From assembly GCA_037783415.1 (NCBI GenBank), contig JAZGTN010000088.1, positions 930,001 to 994,000 on the forward strand: a stretch of DNA of 64,000 nucleotides, read 5' to 3'. This document shows, piece by piece, positions 24,901 to 35,650 of this stretch; the stretch's first letter is position 1, and every line of letters starts with the position of its first letter. Position numbers and translations under genes: made by a program. Below the pieces are notes generated by a model. The model saw only the letters and a list, made by a program, of their open reading frames with translations, searched no databases and had not been told where the DNA came from. The stretch is from Leptasterias polaris (taxonomy: Eukaryota; Echinodermata; Asteroidea; Forcipulatida; Asteriidae).

Positions 24901-27900
24901 GAGGTTAGATACTTGTAATTTTTCCCCCACTCACATGGGGACTCTATCTATTGGAAAATGAGTACATCCCAAAATTGAAATTGTCACTTCCCTTCCTCTT
25001 TAAGCAGAAAATATTTCTTAACAACCTACTGCTAAGCAGAACTGAGCAGAATACCAGTCACAAATGGTACATGTGAAATGGTATTTTGGCTGTTTACTTT
25101 ATTCTGGTAAGCATAATTTTATTGCGCTTAGACTACTTTTTGTGCTATGAAATTGGGACCTGATTGCACTTGACTTAAAAACACAAGATCCCAAGCCCCT
25201 TGAACACTTTGAGTCGATGTTTCAATGCTGGAATACTTAGTACATCATACATAAACATCGCAAGGCAAAAGGGATGTATCATACTAGGTGTTTAGTTACC
25301 ACAACAACTCCGATAATGAGAATCCTTTTCATATAAGTGTAACATAATTCCACCTTAAAAAGTGCCCACTTCACACACAAAAAGTGGCTCCAATCACCAG
25401 AGGTGAATAGGAAATTCATTTAGATTTCATGATTTGAGAATTTTGTGAGAATGTATGTATGAACAAAGTTTAGAAGTGAAACAAATTTTGACTTGACTTT
25501 CCCACATGTTTTGCAAAATGTCAAGAGTGAACGATAATTATCTGTCATAAGAAATTCCTTTGAACAGTAACACTAAACAGACATAGCAAAAATAGACCTA
25601 AACAATAATCTTCATTAGACTCGACAAAAAAGTGAAGCTGAAACCCATGGCCTCTTTTGTGTGAATCAGTTTTTAAAAATGTGGTGTTAAAGTTGTTTTA
25701 TTTCTTTGTTCCTAGGCGGACTTTTCATTAATGTGCGACAATGCAACAATCTATAACCGACCAGAAACGATTTACTACAAGGCAGCTAAGCGTCTCAATG
25801 CTGTGGGCTTCAAGTGTATGACCAGGGTATGTACTACATAAACCTGAAACTCTAAAGAGACTGTATAAATTGCAAGAGTCCTTCGGATGGGACGTAAAGC
25901 CGTTGGTCCCGTGTGTTGTGTAATGCACGTAAAAGAACCCAGTGCACTTATCGAAAAGAGAAGGGGTTCGCCCCGGTGTTCCTGGTTTGATTGGCTGCAT
26001 ATTGCGCCACAGCACCTTGTAAACCATTACATGGTGCTATGCAAAGGAATAGGTCTCATACTTGAAAACGTAGCTCCACACACCTTGCAGGAAAATACTG
26101 ACTGTTGAAGCACCTTGAGCGTCACTGAGTGACAGATATGAGCGCTATATAAGAAGCCACTATTATTATTATTATTATTACACAGTCCTTAAACTCTAAA
26201 GAGACTGTAGAAATTACAAGAGTCCTTACACCGTCCTTTAACTCTAAAGAGACTATAGAATTGTAAGAGGTTTACATCAATAAACTCAAAAGCATTTTCA
26301 TTGGGCCATAGCATTTGACTGTCACCCATTTAGCCAGGGATGAGGTTTTTCAGACTTTTGTCTGAATTCAGACTTTTTATGTCAGCCTGGTGAATAAAAA
26401 AAAGCCGTTCATTTTTCTACATAAAATAAAGACTGCCCTTTGATCTACTTCACTAGTAATTAGAACACTGTTCCTGAAAGCCCTTTGAATTCCAAACCCT
26501 CCCTAGGGGTTACCAAAAGGTAGAAACGCCATCATTTCAACATACATGTAGGCCCCTACTTCCTAACATTTGGATCCAACATGTAGTTTCAGACTTTTTT
26601 GCCAGCAATGAGTCTCATCCCATAGCCAAGAAAGACCTTAGTTTAGGCCATTGTCTCGAGTTATCAAGTGACCGTGTTCTCCAAGTACAAAGTTACTCCA
26701 TGTAAGCATTCTGGTTACAATTTCTGAAAAAAAGGTTTAACCAAAGTCTGGCATGCTCACAGACAGTATTTCGGACAATTTAATCTTCTCTGGAATGCCA
26801 TTTCTGTGTAAATTGTTAGTTAATGAAATATATATTAACCCTCCTACTGTTCGCAACATTTTCAAGTGAGTTGACCAACCATTTGAAACCATTCAACTGC
26901 CAAAGTTGTGTATGGTGGCACAACTGTGCACAGAACTAACTGTGTACTGTGTGTATGCATTCCCTCGTGGTATCATATTGCAAGGCTGGCATAGCTTATC
27001 TATCATTCAAAACCACAGTGAATGGTATTGAATGGTCAGACAGCAAGAGGGTTAATATAACAGTTCTTATATAGCACTTTATCTGCCCCGATGATCGTCT
27101 CCAAGCAATCATTATTTTTTACAGCTGGTATGTTTGAGTTGTGAGACCCATTTTTACAGCACCTTGTAAAGGTTTACAAGGTGATGCGGCGCAATCTGCC
27201 GACTCAACACATACATGAAACACTATGACCAACCTCTTCTCTTAATGATAATATGTTTACTGGGTTCTTTCACGAACATTATACACAACACACAGGACCT
27301 GCAGCTTAACATCGAATCCGAAGGACGAAGCAACGATGGTCAAGTGTCTTGCTCAAGACCACAAGTGCCATGTCTGGTTACCCACACTCATGACCACACC
27401 AGGCCCCAATTTCATACAGCTGCTTAAGCAGAAAATATTGCTTAACAATTTTCAAGTCCCACTCTAGTCAATTTTACTTTTTTCAACCCAAAAGCAAGAT
27501 ATTTCCCCACATTTCCTGGATGTACAACATGCTTCAGAACTACATGTATCTGCTTACTACGAAAACAAGTTTTTCTTTCCTCTGTTCTGTCTTTTGTATA
27601 GGAGAAACTACTGTTACTGAAGCGAAGCTTTGGTTACCGTGAAAGCAATGACCTTAGCAAGTCCAGGATCAAATTGAGCAAGAAGCTGCTGCAGAGTGAT
27701 GTTGATTTATCAGCAGAAGACTCCAGTGTAATGGAAGCCATAGACTCAGAAGACAGCAACTTGGCACCAACAATTGGGTGATGGTTTATTTCAAATAAGA
27801 GTACTTTGTTGTACTTCTTTCACAAGTTGAAGTTTCATTGAAATACGTTTGTATTCCTCATTTGTTGGATGAATGTAAAGCTGATAATAATAATCCACCC

Positions 27901-30900
27901 CGGTCTGGTTTGCGATCAGCTGCTAAATTACTCTTGGTTGTGCCTAAATCATCTAGGTCCTGGGGCGACAGAGCTTTCTCTGTCGCAGCTCCCCGGTTAT
28001 GGAACGCAATTCCCTACAATATTCGTACTTCTCCATCACTTGAGACATTCAAAAACAGGTTAAAAACACATCTCATGCAAAGCACTTATTGTCGGGATCA
28101 TGTGTAAATGCTTATTTCAGTTTTTCCATTTGTAAATCATGATTGCATCCTGTTTACTATTATGTACTTGTGTACGTTGCTTTTGTTTTTATGACCATGT
28201 TGCTCTGTTTGCGCCATGAGCGTTTTTTGCGGATTTGTGCGCGTTATAAATGTTCTATATTATTATTATTATTATTATAAGAAGTAACTAGCTTACGGGC
28301 AACAACCATGTGAAAGTCATTTTTTCTATGAAGAAGTGGTGGTTCTTAAATAAACCAGTTACTTTTGAATGCTGTCCCTTATCTTGGTTCAAAGAGAGGA
28401 AGCAAACCAGAGGGAGAAGTTTTTGTGTCCTCAACAGAGCTGTCAACTCTCCCTGATTCTGTAGAAAGTTCCCTGAAAAAAAACCCAATCTTCTTATGTT
28501 CTGTAGAACACATTTGAAAAACTCTCTGATTACCAAACTTTTCCCCTATCATGTTGAATGACAAAATCTCCCTGATTGGAAGACGCAAATGTTGTTTCAA
28601 TTGTGTTTTCTGTTGACATTTGAACTTTCAGATCAGGAAGTATAGGCGACGGAAACGAGGAAGAGTCTGCTGAGGAGATTATCGAGCAGGCCCTGGAAGC
28701 AGCTAAAGATGCCAGAGATCGTCTGACAGCGAGATTTCCTAAATCCAAGGTAACATTCATATTCCCATCATCTTCACAAAAACAGACTACAGTTGATTCT
28801 GGTTATAACAAGGGTGGCATGGCCGGCTTGTGCTTAGGGCATGGTTGGCTTATGCTTAAGGCATGGACACAGATCTACATATGTGTTATATAGTCAATTT
28901 TTGTCAGAAAATGCCTTGTTATTTTTTTTTTTTTTTTAATGAAAAACAACAAATAGGAGGATTTTTACATGAAAAACGTCTGCCCTTTGTGTTTGTTTTT
29001 CAATTTTATAACTTTCTGTAATGTGAAACAAGCAGTGAAACTTTTCAATTCATTTTTGTTTTAATGGTTGTACTTTTCAGCTTGGCTTTTTACGGAGAGA
29101 CAAGTCCGGCACAACAACACTTGCCATCTTGAATCGGTCTCAGCCAGGGGTCGACGAGAGCAAGCCAGTCAATCTCGGGATGCTGACAGGGAAGCTAACC
29201 CAAGGCACAGGAACACTTCCGGGGTTTCGGGAGGACAAACGCAATAAGGCCATTCCAGGTAAAGCTGCGTGACATTGCCGTTTGTTTCTTAACCCTAACT
29301 CCCAAAGCGTTTTTATTAGAATCCATCCCTAACCCAACACATTCCAACAGCTTATACTACCATGAGATGGGAACTGTACCCAATCTTAGGGGGACGATAC
29401 ACAACCTAACAAACTCCAACAGGCCTTTTTTGTTTGATTTTGTTGGAGTGTGTACACTTGGCATGTGCAAAATTTGATCAGTGAAATCACACAGTACCCA
29501 ACATAACATAATCCAACAACTATCTCATTAGACCATGGAGGAAAGAGCAATGCCAGACATGTACATTTCACACATCCACCATACCCACTCAATCAAATTC
29601 CAACACCATTACTTGTCAGCAAGGATACACTATCCCACAGAATCAAACACCCAATCCTAACTTCACTGTACTTAACCTAACAAAATTAAACACTTTGCCC
29701 TGTTTGAATTTGTAGGGTATGGGATTGTTAGGGTTAATAACAATAATAATAATATGTAGTCTAATATATAGCACACATGACTACTAATAAGGTACTCAAG
29801 GCCGGCCCTTGGACAGACAGAAACATTTTATGAATTTATTGGGTTATGTAGGCCTGATATTCTTCCTACATTAATCTGATTTCCGATTTTTCGGGCCCTC
29901 AGAAAAATCAGCAAAATTGTTATTAAATAGCATGAAAAGTCTACAGCATGTGTACATGTAGGTCAACCCTTGTACTCAATAAAATGTTCCTACTTTTTTC
30001 CATGGGGCCAAAGTATCATGCCTTGTTATGAGACCAGTTTATGTAGCACCTTATAAGGGTTTACAAGGTGATGCGGTGCACTCGGCAGCCACTGCCAGAA
30101 ACACCGGAGCAAACCCCCTTCTCTTAGCGATAGGTTTAACTGGGTTCTTTTTACGTGCATTATACAACTCACAGGACCTACAACTTTACGTCCCATCCGA
30201 AGGAGGAAGCCTTAATGGCTAGACACTAATAGCAGTGTTGTAGGTCTCGAGACCACTTTTTGCTGGTCTCGAGACCACTTTTTGCTGGTCTCGGTCTCGG
30301 TCTCGGTCTCGGACTCCCAGGTCTCGACTACAACACTGACTAATAGATGAATCAGTAGTGTAAAGTGCAAGAAGCTTGTTGAATTGGGCCCAATTTCATA
30401 GAGCTGCTCAAGCACAAGTACGAGCTTAGCACAAAATACTTATGCTTACCAGATTTAGGTTACCAGCCAAAATGCCATGTCACAAGTGCCATTTGTGACT
30501 GGTATCCTGTTCATTTTTGCATAGCAGGAATTTGTTAAGCAATTGTGCTTAAGTAGCTTTATGAAATGTGGCTCCGATCCCTAGTGCCACTAGGGATCGG
30601 AGCCAAATTTTCTGTAGTGGATGCATACCTGCCAACTGTTCAGATTTAATTGGAATTGTCCAGATTTTTTAAAATTACAGGCCGCAAAAAATCAGAACAT
30701 TCCCATTTCTGACAATGACAGGAATGAAAACAAATCAAAAGGTACTGGTAAAACAGGGTGCCATTTGCTTGCAACGGTCAAGATTTTCTTATGGGATGCA
30801 ATTATTTTGTACATTGTTTTAAATACATACATTACATAGTTTGTATGTGTCTACATGTAATACGTTTTACTCGCACAACTTTTTGCGTCATCTGAACTCA

Positions 30901-33900
30901 TAAAACTGGTGTTCCTATTTCTGAGGTTTCAATGTTGGCAGGTATGTGGATGGTGATCCATGTGTATTCTTGAACTCTCGCCCTCCCCCCTACAGTTACC
31001 TACATGGCCAATGGACCTTTCAACTCCCATGGACCGCAGTTTGACTCCTCGTTTGCCAACATTAGTAAAGAGGAGTCGGACTTGTTGTATTCAACGTATG
31101 GAGACGAAGCTGGTGTCCAGTATGCTCAGAGGTGAGGCACACTTCCCTGGTACTCTGGGTGCAAATTAGACCTTGACTTTGGGTAGGGTCTCAATAAGCT
31201 ATCTTGTCAGCAATGGACTTATAAAAGGTTGTTTTCCATGTTTTGGAGCTCCTGGTAAATAAAGTTATTGATTAAGAGAGGTCTCAAAAAACTTATTTGG
31301 CAAAAAGAAACATTCAGTTTCCAAGAAAAAACATTTACCTGTGGATTTTGATTTCTTTATTTTTTTATTTGAACATTTTTTGAGTATAATAAATAGTAAT
31401 AATAATAATAGTGGCCATTTACAATGTGCCATGTTCGTCTAAAAGACACTCCTGGCGCAGGAGAGATGCAGAAGCAAGTGGGCCTACAGTGAGTAAAAAT
31501 ATGGAATTTTAGGCACAAAAATAAGTTTTCAAATGAGTTTTGAAGCTGGTATAAGTAGTGACTTGTCGGAGATTTGGGGGGAGTTCGTTCCATAGTGATG
31601 GGCCAGAGTGTGAGAAGGATCAGGTTATAGAAGATTAGGCTTGCCCCGGACCATGTGACATATCAACTGTCTCTATAGACCATGTGACCTGTGACATCAC
31701 ATGTTTACAAAAGAGCCACAGAGCCTGGACTTCCTGCAGGCACAGTTTGTACGCAGCTCAATGGAAGAATAAAATAAATCTTATATTTTATGGAGATTGC
31801 GCTGTCTGATTTTTCTCAACTTTTGATATGAAGAAAGGGGGGATATCTCAAAAGCTGTACAGCTGTTGCTTTTGTAACTCTTGAATTTATGTCAAACTCA
31901 TGACACAAAATGTAAATTTTCCCATATGGCCAGTGTAGTATCTTGCCTGTCAGGAAATGCGTTAGAATGTACAAGGTCACTATATCTGTAAACAAAGGTA
32001 ACATGGTCTATAGTCCGAGGAATTCAAATTTGAGTTGTAACTTGTGACCAATTATGCCATTGTACCAGACATTAACTGAACCTAACTCCCAAATGGCATA
32101 TTTCAATGAACTTCTTTATCTTTACTGTAAAAGAAAAACAAAATCCTGTAAAATTCATCCCATGAAAGTTTTTAAAATGAAATCATAATCAGTACTGACT
32201 TTATGGAGCAATGAACTTGATTTTTTTTTTTTTACCAATGGGTCCTTTGCAAATAATGTCACGGCATACGATTGCATTCTTTTGCTATATGAAATAATTA
32301 TCTGGCACATTTCATTCAGCCAGTGCATGGTTGGAATCAGAAGCATGAACCAAACCCTTTTGTGTGATAGAGCTTTATCTTGCTGCCTCCATCTTGGTCA
32401 TGTTCCCTGTATCCAATAACAGTAATAGAATCTAATATTCATCTTACAGAAAGGAACCAGACTATTTTTCCTTCCAGCCTCAGTTTGGTTACATTGGTTC
32501 AGATTGCATAGACTCAAGATGGCCACACCATGATAAAGGTCTATTGGACCCCGCAATGGCAGTAATAGAGCCTATTGGTAAATTTGGGATTGACAGAAGT
32601 TTCTTTTTAATATATTATTTGTTTTCAGCATTAAGGAGTATGTAGAAAATTGTGATGATTATGTGATTAGCCTCGTCGATAGCATGTTGGACACGCTCAC
32701 TAAGGGTCAACACTCCAAGACAATGGCTCTACTAAAACAGGTAAGGGACACAATTCATAAACTCGTTTACAACACATTGTGTTTTTTTTCATTTCTTCCC
32801 GGATGTATGTGCCAAACAAAAACATTAAAGACGAAAGTCCCTGCAATTTTTTTATTACACACATGCAACAGCACAATTAACGCCAATAACAGGATGAATA
32901 GGAAACAAGAAATGTTCGGATTAAGATGTGGGAAGAAAAACTCCAATGGGGGGAAGCCAACGCAATAATTAAGTAGTAAAGCATCTTGCTCATGGACACA
33001 AGTTTCAAGACCGGGTTTCAGACCCACACTCCGATGACTTAACCATCAGAACTTGAATTCGATGCTCTAAACTCCTCGGCCATGACACCCTATCCATCCG
33101 TTTGTTAATAAAGCATTAACTTGTTCCTTTTATTTTGATGTTCTCTTTGAAGCAGAAATCAGTGGATACGGAGCCTGCAAGAACAGATGACTCGGCTGTC
33201 TCGGCAGGTAACCAGAAGGAGACCTCCGGTAATCAGGAAGCCGTGAAGGAGGAGCAGGAGGCGGCAGAAACAAACATCCAGTTTGACTCCCTAAGGTCAC
33301 TGGCAGACATTGGCATTGATATGTCATTTCTTCCATCATTTGGTAAGTAATTGTTTCAGACTCGAAGCATTACCACTCCAGTTCCCTACCTACTGAGCAA
33401 CTTATATCCCCATATGTGCCAAACAGTCAATATCTGTGGGAAGGTAGTGCATTCTGCTCTACCAGCCAGGCTCCACCAGCCAGGCTCCACCAGCCAGGCA
33501 TCTATTGGATGATACCCACGTCTGCATCCTTATGAACTGTGAAGGGGGTAGCCCTTTTTCAGCCCTCGGAGTAGATGGCAACGTGCCCCTGGTGACAGTT
33601 GATTTAGGTTGACAGCCCAAATCAGTTAAGTGTAGCTCACACCTTGAATGGCCGTTCAGTCCAACTCTAGCCAGTTTTTCTTTGTTCAACCCATAATTAG
33701 TTTCATAGTAGCGCTATGTACATGTATACCAAACTTTCACTACCCCAATAATATACTGTCTTACAACAGCATTTGACATAAAAATGTTGAGTGTGAAGTC
33801 ATTTTGCAACTGCAATTCGTATTTCTAGAAAAACTCCTGGGCAGTCAGGCAGATTCGGCGCCAGCAATCGAATCAGCAGAGATTGACAATAAACTGAAGA

Positions 33901-35336
33901 GCACCAGTGACCTGATCAATGAGTTGGAGAAGACGCAGACCGCGAGACTGAGTCGGAAACCCCCTAATCATCTTCAGTTTGTTGCGAAGCCATCGGAGCA
34001 AGAGAGTAGCATCGCTGAGAAACTCACACAACAACTGCTGCAACTAACCTCCAAGGTAATGAATGAAAAGGAGTCCTTGATAATGAGTAGATTTTGCTTT
34101 TTACAAGCCTAAGGTACATCAGTAAAGCCGACCTGCATTTTGCTTGCGCTGTGACGGTTTGTCAGGATCAGGCAGGAAATTAATATTCAGGTCATTCAAA
34201 ATGAGAAATCATGTGAATGTTGTTTTACAAGAGTACAAAACCATACATATGTCACTCATGATCAAAGACTTGTTGCTGAAGCAGATTTGGCGTTAATAGC
34301 CGCACAACTGTTGGCGCACAAGCTTAGGCCAAATTTTAAAAAATACCAGTTGATCGTCCTGATTTTTCCAAAAAGAGGAGGATGAGGGCCTTTTTATTTT
34401 TTATTTATTTTTTTCCAAGATGGCCGCCAAGTATTTCAATTCAAACAGGCCACCAATTCTTCAGTTTGAAATCACCGCTAACTTTCTTTATATCTATTTG
34501 TTGCATGAGGTAAGTTTACATCAAAAAATAAAATATATATGTCAAGGGTGGATTAGAAATACAAACAATTTTTTATTATTTTTTTTTTTGTTTAGGAAAA
34601 ATCGAAAATAAAAAAAAATTAAAAAAAGGATGCGGCCTAAAAAAAGGATGAGGGCGGGGACGATCAACTGGTATTTTTTTTACTTGGCCTTACGCGGGAG
34701 CTAACAACAGTTATGCAATCAGTACATACAATACTCAATGTAAAAACTATGCTTGATTGCTGCCTGTCGGGAACACATCGCAGAAGTAGGAATTTTTGTG
34801 CTCTTGTGACTGTTGATTTTTTTCTGACAGCAACTGATGCCGATCATCTTAACATCATCGTTGTTGTATTCGGGTCGTAAACATTACACAAATCATACAG
34901 TAAACTGTTTCGAACGATTAACCTTCCAGTTGCAAGCTTTTGTAAATGAATGTAGTGGGGTGTTTTATGGAGATGGCTTTAAAACAAATAATTTATGTGG
35001 TGTTAGTCAGTGACCATCAAATTCTTAAATCCAAGAACCAGATTACAGGGTATCAATCGAGACTGAGACCAGCAAAAAGTTGTCAAAACACCAACAATCA
35101 AAATGCAAACCGAAAGCAACAGCGATCCTCCACTGTTCAGAGCCTTAAATCTTTTAATTCTTTTCCACCGTCTCCAACAGATCAAGCCATCAGATGTTGT
35201 TCCAGTTGGAGCAGTTCGTGATGCATTGGGTATTACATCAGACGTGGACAAGGAGGTGACTGAAGTGTGCCTCATAGAGGGAGAATCCTCGCTAGATGTA
35301 CCTATGGACATTCAGACGAGTCAAGTCACGTCATAG
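18931..35336 (+). CDS. BRD7/9: Bromodomain-containing protein 7/9 (BRD7/BRD9 co-orthologue), complete, 14 exons
   Basis: Exons: 18931-18988, 19814-20145, 20837-20990, 22397-22454, 24015-24159, 25716-25826, 27602-27777, 28632-28749, 29081-29258, 30996-31131, 32629-32740, 33156-33342, 33829-34055, 35181-35336. All have GT/AG borders and matching phases, giving 715 codons plus TAG. The N-terminus MGKKHKKHHKSDK and PPLKLVLKVG (29-37) are BRD7/9 signatures, followed by a KKKKKKRK patch (79-86). The bromodomain is about 201-286 (QFFAWPV, IAPGYS, MDFSTMKKKI, MCDNATIYNRPETIYYKAA); Asn263 is the acetyl-lysine-binding residue. The DUF3512-like region follows (GFLRRDKSGTTTLAIL; FANISKEESDLLYSTYGDE). The family reads acetylated histones in PBAF (BRD7) or ncBAF (BRD9) SWI/SNF complexes in the nucleus. 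GVQYAQSIKEY and IDMSFLPSFG resemble BRD9, while the C-terminal IKPSDVVPVGAVRDALGI resembles BRD7, as expected of a pre-duplication single gene. Introns hold many MITEs and SINEs. Confidence 0.96.
18989..19813. other. BRD7/9 intron 1
   Basis: Intron between a phase-1 donor (GAAG|GTAAGT) and acceptor TTACACAG. It contains a poly(A) run at 19611-19629. No other feature recognised. Confidence 0.8.
20262..20520 (+). repeat. Dispersed SINE-like repeat (GGACAAAGCAATCATGG type), partial
   Basis: It shares GGGTTCTTTTATGTGCA, CCAATCTGAAGGACAAAGCA and AAGGACACAAGTGCCACGAC with copies at 27056, 29990 and 52370 (plus) and 25866 (minus). Located in BRD7/9 intron 2. Just downstream, 20535-20650 resembles the right end of the CAGGG element at 45297-45649. 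Confidence 0.55.
21118..21395 (-). mobile_element. tRNA-derived SINE
   Basis: On the minus strand a tRNA-like head has an A-box-like TGGTCCAGTGGTTACGG (near 21390) and a B-box-like GGGTTCGAGCCC (near 21340). The body contains AGCGCTTTACAATATTATT and ends in an A/T-rich tail near 21110. Lies in BRD7/9 intron 3. Confidence 0.65.
21403..21470 (+). ncRNA. Hammerhead-like stem-loop, divergent copy
   Basis: CTGAAGAC is followed by a GATCAG/CTGATT stem with loop AGCATA, then GAAATGTTGAG. The layout matches 51597-51640 and 22608-22650. One extra base before the stem departs from the hammerhead consensus, so a ribozyme is unproven. Confidence 0.3.
21592..21976. mobile_element. MITE with GGCAGGGTATACTTTTGG TIRs
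   Basis: The left end GGCAGGGTATACTTTTGGTA and the right end (reverse complement GGCAGGGTGTACTTTTGGCA) are ~24-bp inverted repeats. The right-hand internal part (TTTCTCAGATTCAAATGTTTTGG) recurs at 36650. Related ends (ACAAACCTGT, GTCTTTGACAATTACC) occur in unit R near 11200-11290 and 13015-13100. No clear target duplication. Confidence 0.65.
22025..22210 (+). mobile_element. tRNA-derived SINE
   Basis: The tRNA-like head has TGGTCAAGAGG and B box GGGTTCGAATCC (22081-22092). The tail GTACTGAGTGTACAGTGC...ACACACATCGGTGTA is shared with 37600-37700, where the tRNA-like module differs and is reversed. BRD7/9 intron 3. Confidence 0.6.
22603..22920 (+). repeat. GACGATGA...CGAAACGTTGAGACC repeat, copy 1
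   Basis: A compact stem-loop (GACTAG/CTAGTC around AGCAAG, then GAAACGTTGAG) is followed by a long conserved stretch (CCCCTCGATCCACTAAGC, CTACTCCGCTGCAGTAGAATA, ACCTAGCAAGTAGATATGG). Copies: 51596-51865 and, lacking the stem-loop, 35440-35650. It may be the tail of a retroelement such as a Penelope-like element, but no protein-coding part is visible. Confidence 0.6.
23040..23590. repeat. Dispersed palindromic repeat, copy 2
   Basis: It shares TCATTTGAAAT, GTACTAAGCG, TCGAAAGTTTT and GCGCTGCCCATGGTAGCG with 16424-17610. Its left end (TTCCCAGGGGTAATCGATCT) matches, inverted, the right ends at about 17530-17610 and 46160-46240. Located in BRD7/9 intron 4. Confidence 0.65.
24223..24999. mobile_element. 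777-bp long-TIR element with TTAA target duplication
   Basis: TTAA flanks both ends (24219-24222, 25000-25003). Termini are AGAGGAAGGGAAGTGAC and its inverse. Long inverted arms continue inward (GTGAGTGGGG...CCTCACATTAAAATGG against its complement near 24880-24950). It split an older repeat that reads GAGCTGCTTAA-GCAGAAAATA. TTAA duplication fits piggyBac or Kolobok; the AGAGG terminus favours Kolobok. Non-coding; BRD7/9 intron 5. Confidence 0.85.
24247..24400. mobile_element. Foldback MITE with GC-box/CCAAT arms, copy 1
   Basis: Inverted ends CCAATCCATTAAGCCCCGCC and GGCGGGGCTTAATGGATCGG enclose a second inverted pair, GACCAATCACAGCCGCGAAA and its complement. It is nested in the left arm of the 777-bp element. 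A second copy is at 44965-45118 and a fragment at about 37015-37070. Confidence 0.75.
25866..26170 (-). mobile_element. SINE-like repeat, full copy (minus)
   Basis: Reverse complement of 52370-52650 along its whole length: GGATGGGACGTAAAGCCGTT, GCACGTAAAAGAACCCAGTG, TAAACCATTACATGGTGCTA, then the GTCACTGAGTGACAGATATG end and a TTA microsatellite (26161-26181). BRD7/9 intron 6. Confidence 0.7.
26335..26621. mobile_element. CAGGGATGAG-type MITE, copy 1
   Basis: Starts CAGGGATGAG and ends near CTCATCCC. Homologous in reverse orientation to 60654-60902 (shared TTGATCTACTTCACTAG, CCCTAGGGGTTACCAAAAGG). Flanks TAGC/TAGC suggest a short target duplication, but the right terminus has decayed. BRD7/9 intron 6. 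Confidence 0.65.
26839..27051. mobile_element. piggyBac-like MITE, TTAA target duplication
   Basis: TTAA at 26835-26838 and 27052-27055 flanks a 213-bp element beginning CCCTCCTACTG and ending CAGCAAGAGGG. CCC...GGG termini with a TTAA duplication are the piggyBac hallmark. A longer relative is at 49195-49867. BRD7/9 intron 6. Confidence 0.8.
27056..27430 (+). repeat. SINE-like repeat copy
   Basis: Shares GTTTACAAGGTGATGCGGC, GGGTTCTTTCACGAACATTA, CCGAAGGACGAAGCAACGAT and TTGCTCAAGACCACAAGTGC with 29990-30224 and 52370-52650. It begins directly at the TTAA of the piggyBac-like MITE. Confidence 0.6.
27880..28280 (+). mobile_element. LINE 3' end (reverse-transcriptase C-terminal tail)
   Basis: The reading frame at 27838-28107 contains SGLRSAAKLLL, SWGDRAFSVAAPRLWNAIP and PSLETFKNRLKTHLM, the typical C-terminal tail of Jockey/CR1/L2-type non-LTR reverse-transcriptase ORFs. 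It is followed by a short 3' UTR and an ATT microsatellite tail (28259-28279). 5'-truncated; BRD7/9 intron 7. Confidence 0.8.
29990..30224 (+). repeat. SINE-like repeat copy
   Basis: Contains GTTTACAAGGTGATGCGG, GGGTTCTTTTTACGTGCATT and TCCCATCCGAAGGAGGAAGC, as in 52370-52650. Interrupted at its 3' side by the 106-bp hAT MITE. BRD7/9 intron 9. Confidence 0.6.
30233..30338. mobile_element. 106-bp hAT MITE with perfect 8-bp TSD
   Basis: Ends CAGTGTTGTAG and CTACAACACTG. ACTAATAG is perfectly duplicated at 30225-30232 and 30339-30346. The interior is a GGTCTCGAGACC palindrome and a TCGGTC hexamer run. Classic hAT termini; BRD7/9 intron 9. Confidence 0.9.
30387..30574. repeat. GGGCCCAATTTCATAGAGC MITE
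   Basis: Left end GGGCCCAATTTCATAGAGCT and right end AAGTAGCTTTATGAAATG are inverted. Relatives: 24197-25160 (split by the 777-bp element), 38023-38190, 49897-50010, 55572-55740 and 56103-56200. BRD7/9 intron 9. Confidence 0.6.
30570..30604. repeat. Perfect 35-nt palindrome
   Basis: Two 17-nt arms (GGCTCCGATCCCTAGTG and its complement) around a single C. It can form a cruciform and sits at the right edge of the preceding MITE. Confidence 0.9.
31132..32628. other. BRD7/9 intron 10
   Basis: Intron between AG|GTGAGG and GTTTTCAG. It holds a TAA microsatellite near 31388-31410 with an adjacent repeat (GTGGCCATTTACAATGTG) and no exon that I can see. Confidence 0.75.
34056..35180. other. BRD7/9 intron 13
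   Basis: AT-rich intron with poly(T)/poly(A) runs around 34390-34420 and 34570-34690. The phrase AGTTGATCGTCC...GATGAGGGCC and its inverse at 34640-34685 form inverted ends (about 34350-34685), a likely decayed MITE. Confidence 0.55.
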
Positions 35337-35439
35337 ATAGATGGGATTAACATCCCCCAAGTCAATCAAACTGGAGTTTTTTCACATCCCGCAGCATTTG
35401 TCTCCAAGAAGTGTTTCAGTGGTCCAATTTAAACAAGAA

Positions 35440-35650
35440 GTTCCCCTCGATCCTCTAAGCAAAAGTAGAAGTCCCAGCTGATTTCCTATTTCCCAAAGTA
35501 GCACTTAATATATAATCAGGGTACATTAGTCTCCTGAATTCAAAAATCTACTCCACAGCAGTTGAATAAATAGCAAGATAAGTTATCGAAGAACAAATCT
35601 ACACAGCAACATAGATATACACATGGTGTTATACATATACAACTATTCAG
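35440..35650 (+). repeat. GACGATGA...CGAAACG repeat, 5'-truncated copy in the BRD7/9 3' region
   Basis: Matches 22665-22920 from CCCCTCGATCC onward (TCTACTCCACAGCAGTTGAA, ACACATGGTGTTA). It lies about 100 bp after the BRD7/9 stop, so it is probably part of the 3' UTR. Confidence 0.55.

Noticed and set aside
27838..28107. Extra BRD7/9 exon
   Set aside because: The frame encodes a LINE reverse-transcriptase tail with an ATT tail, and exons 7 and 8 already join in phase.
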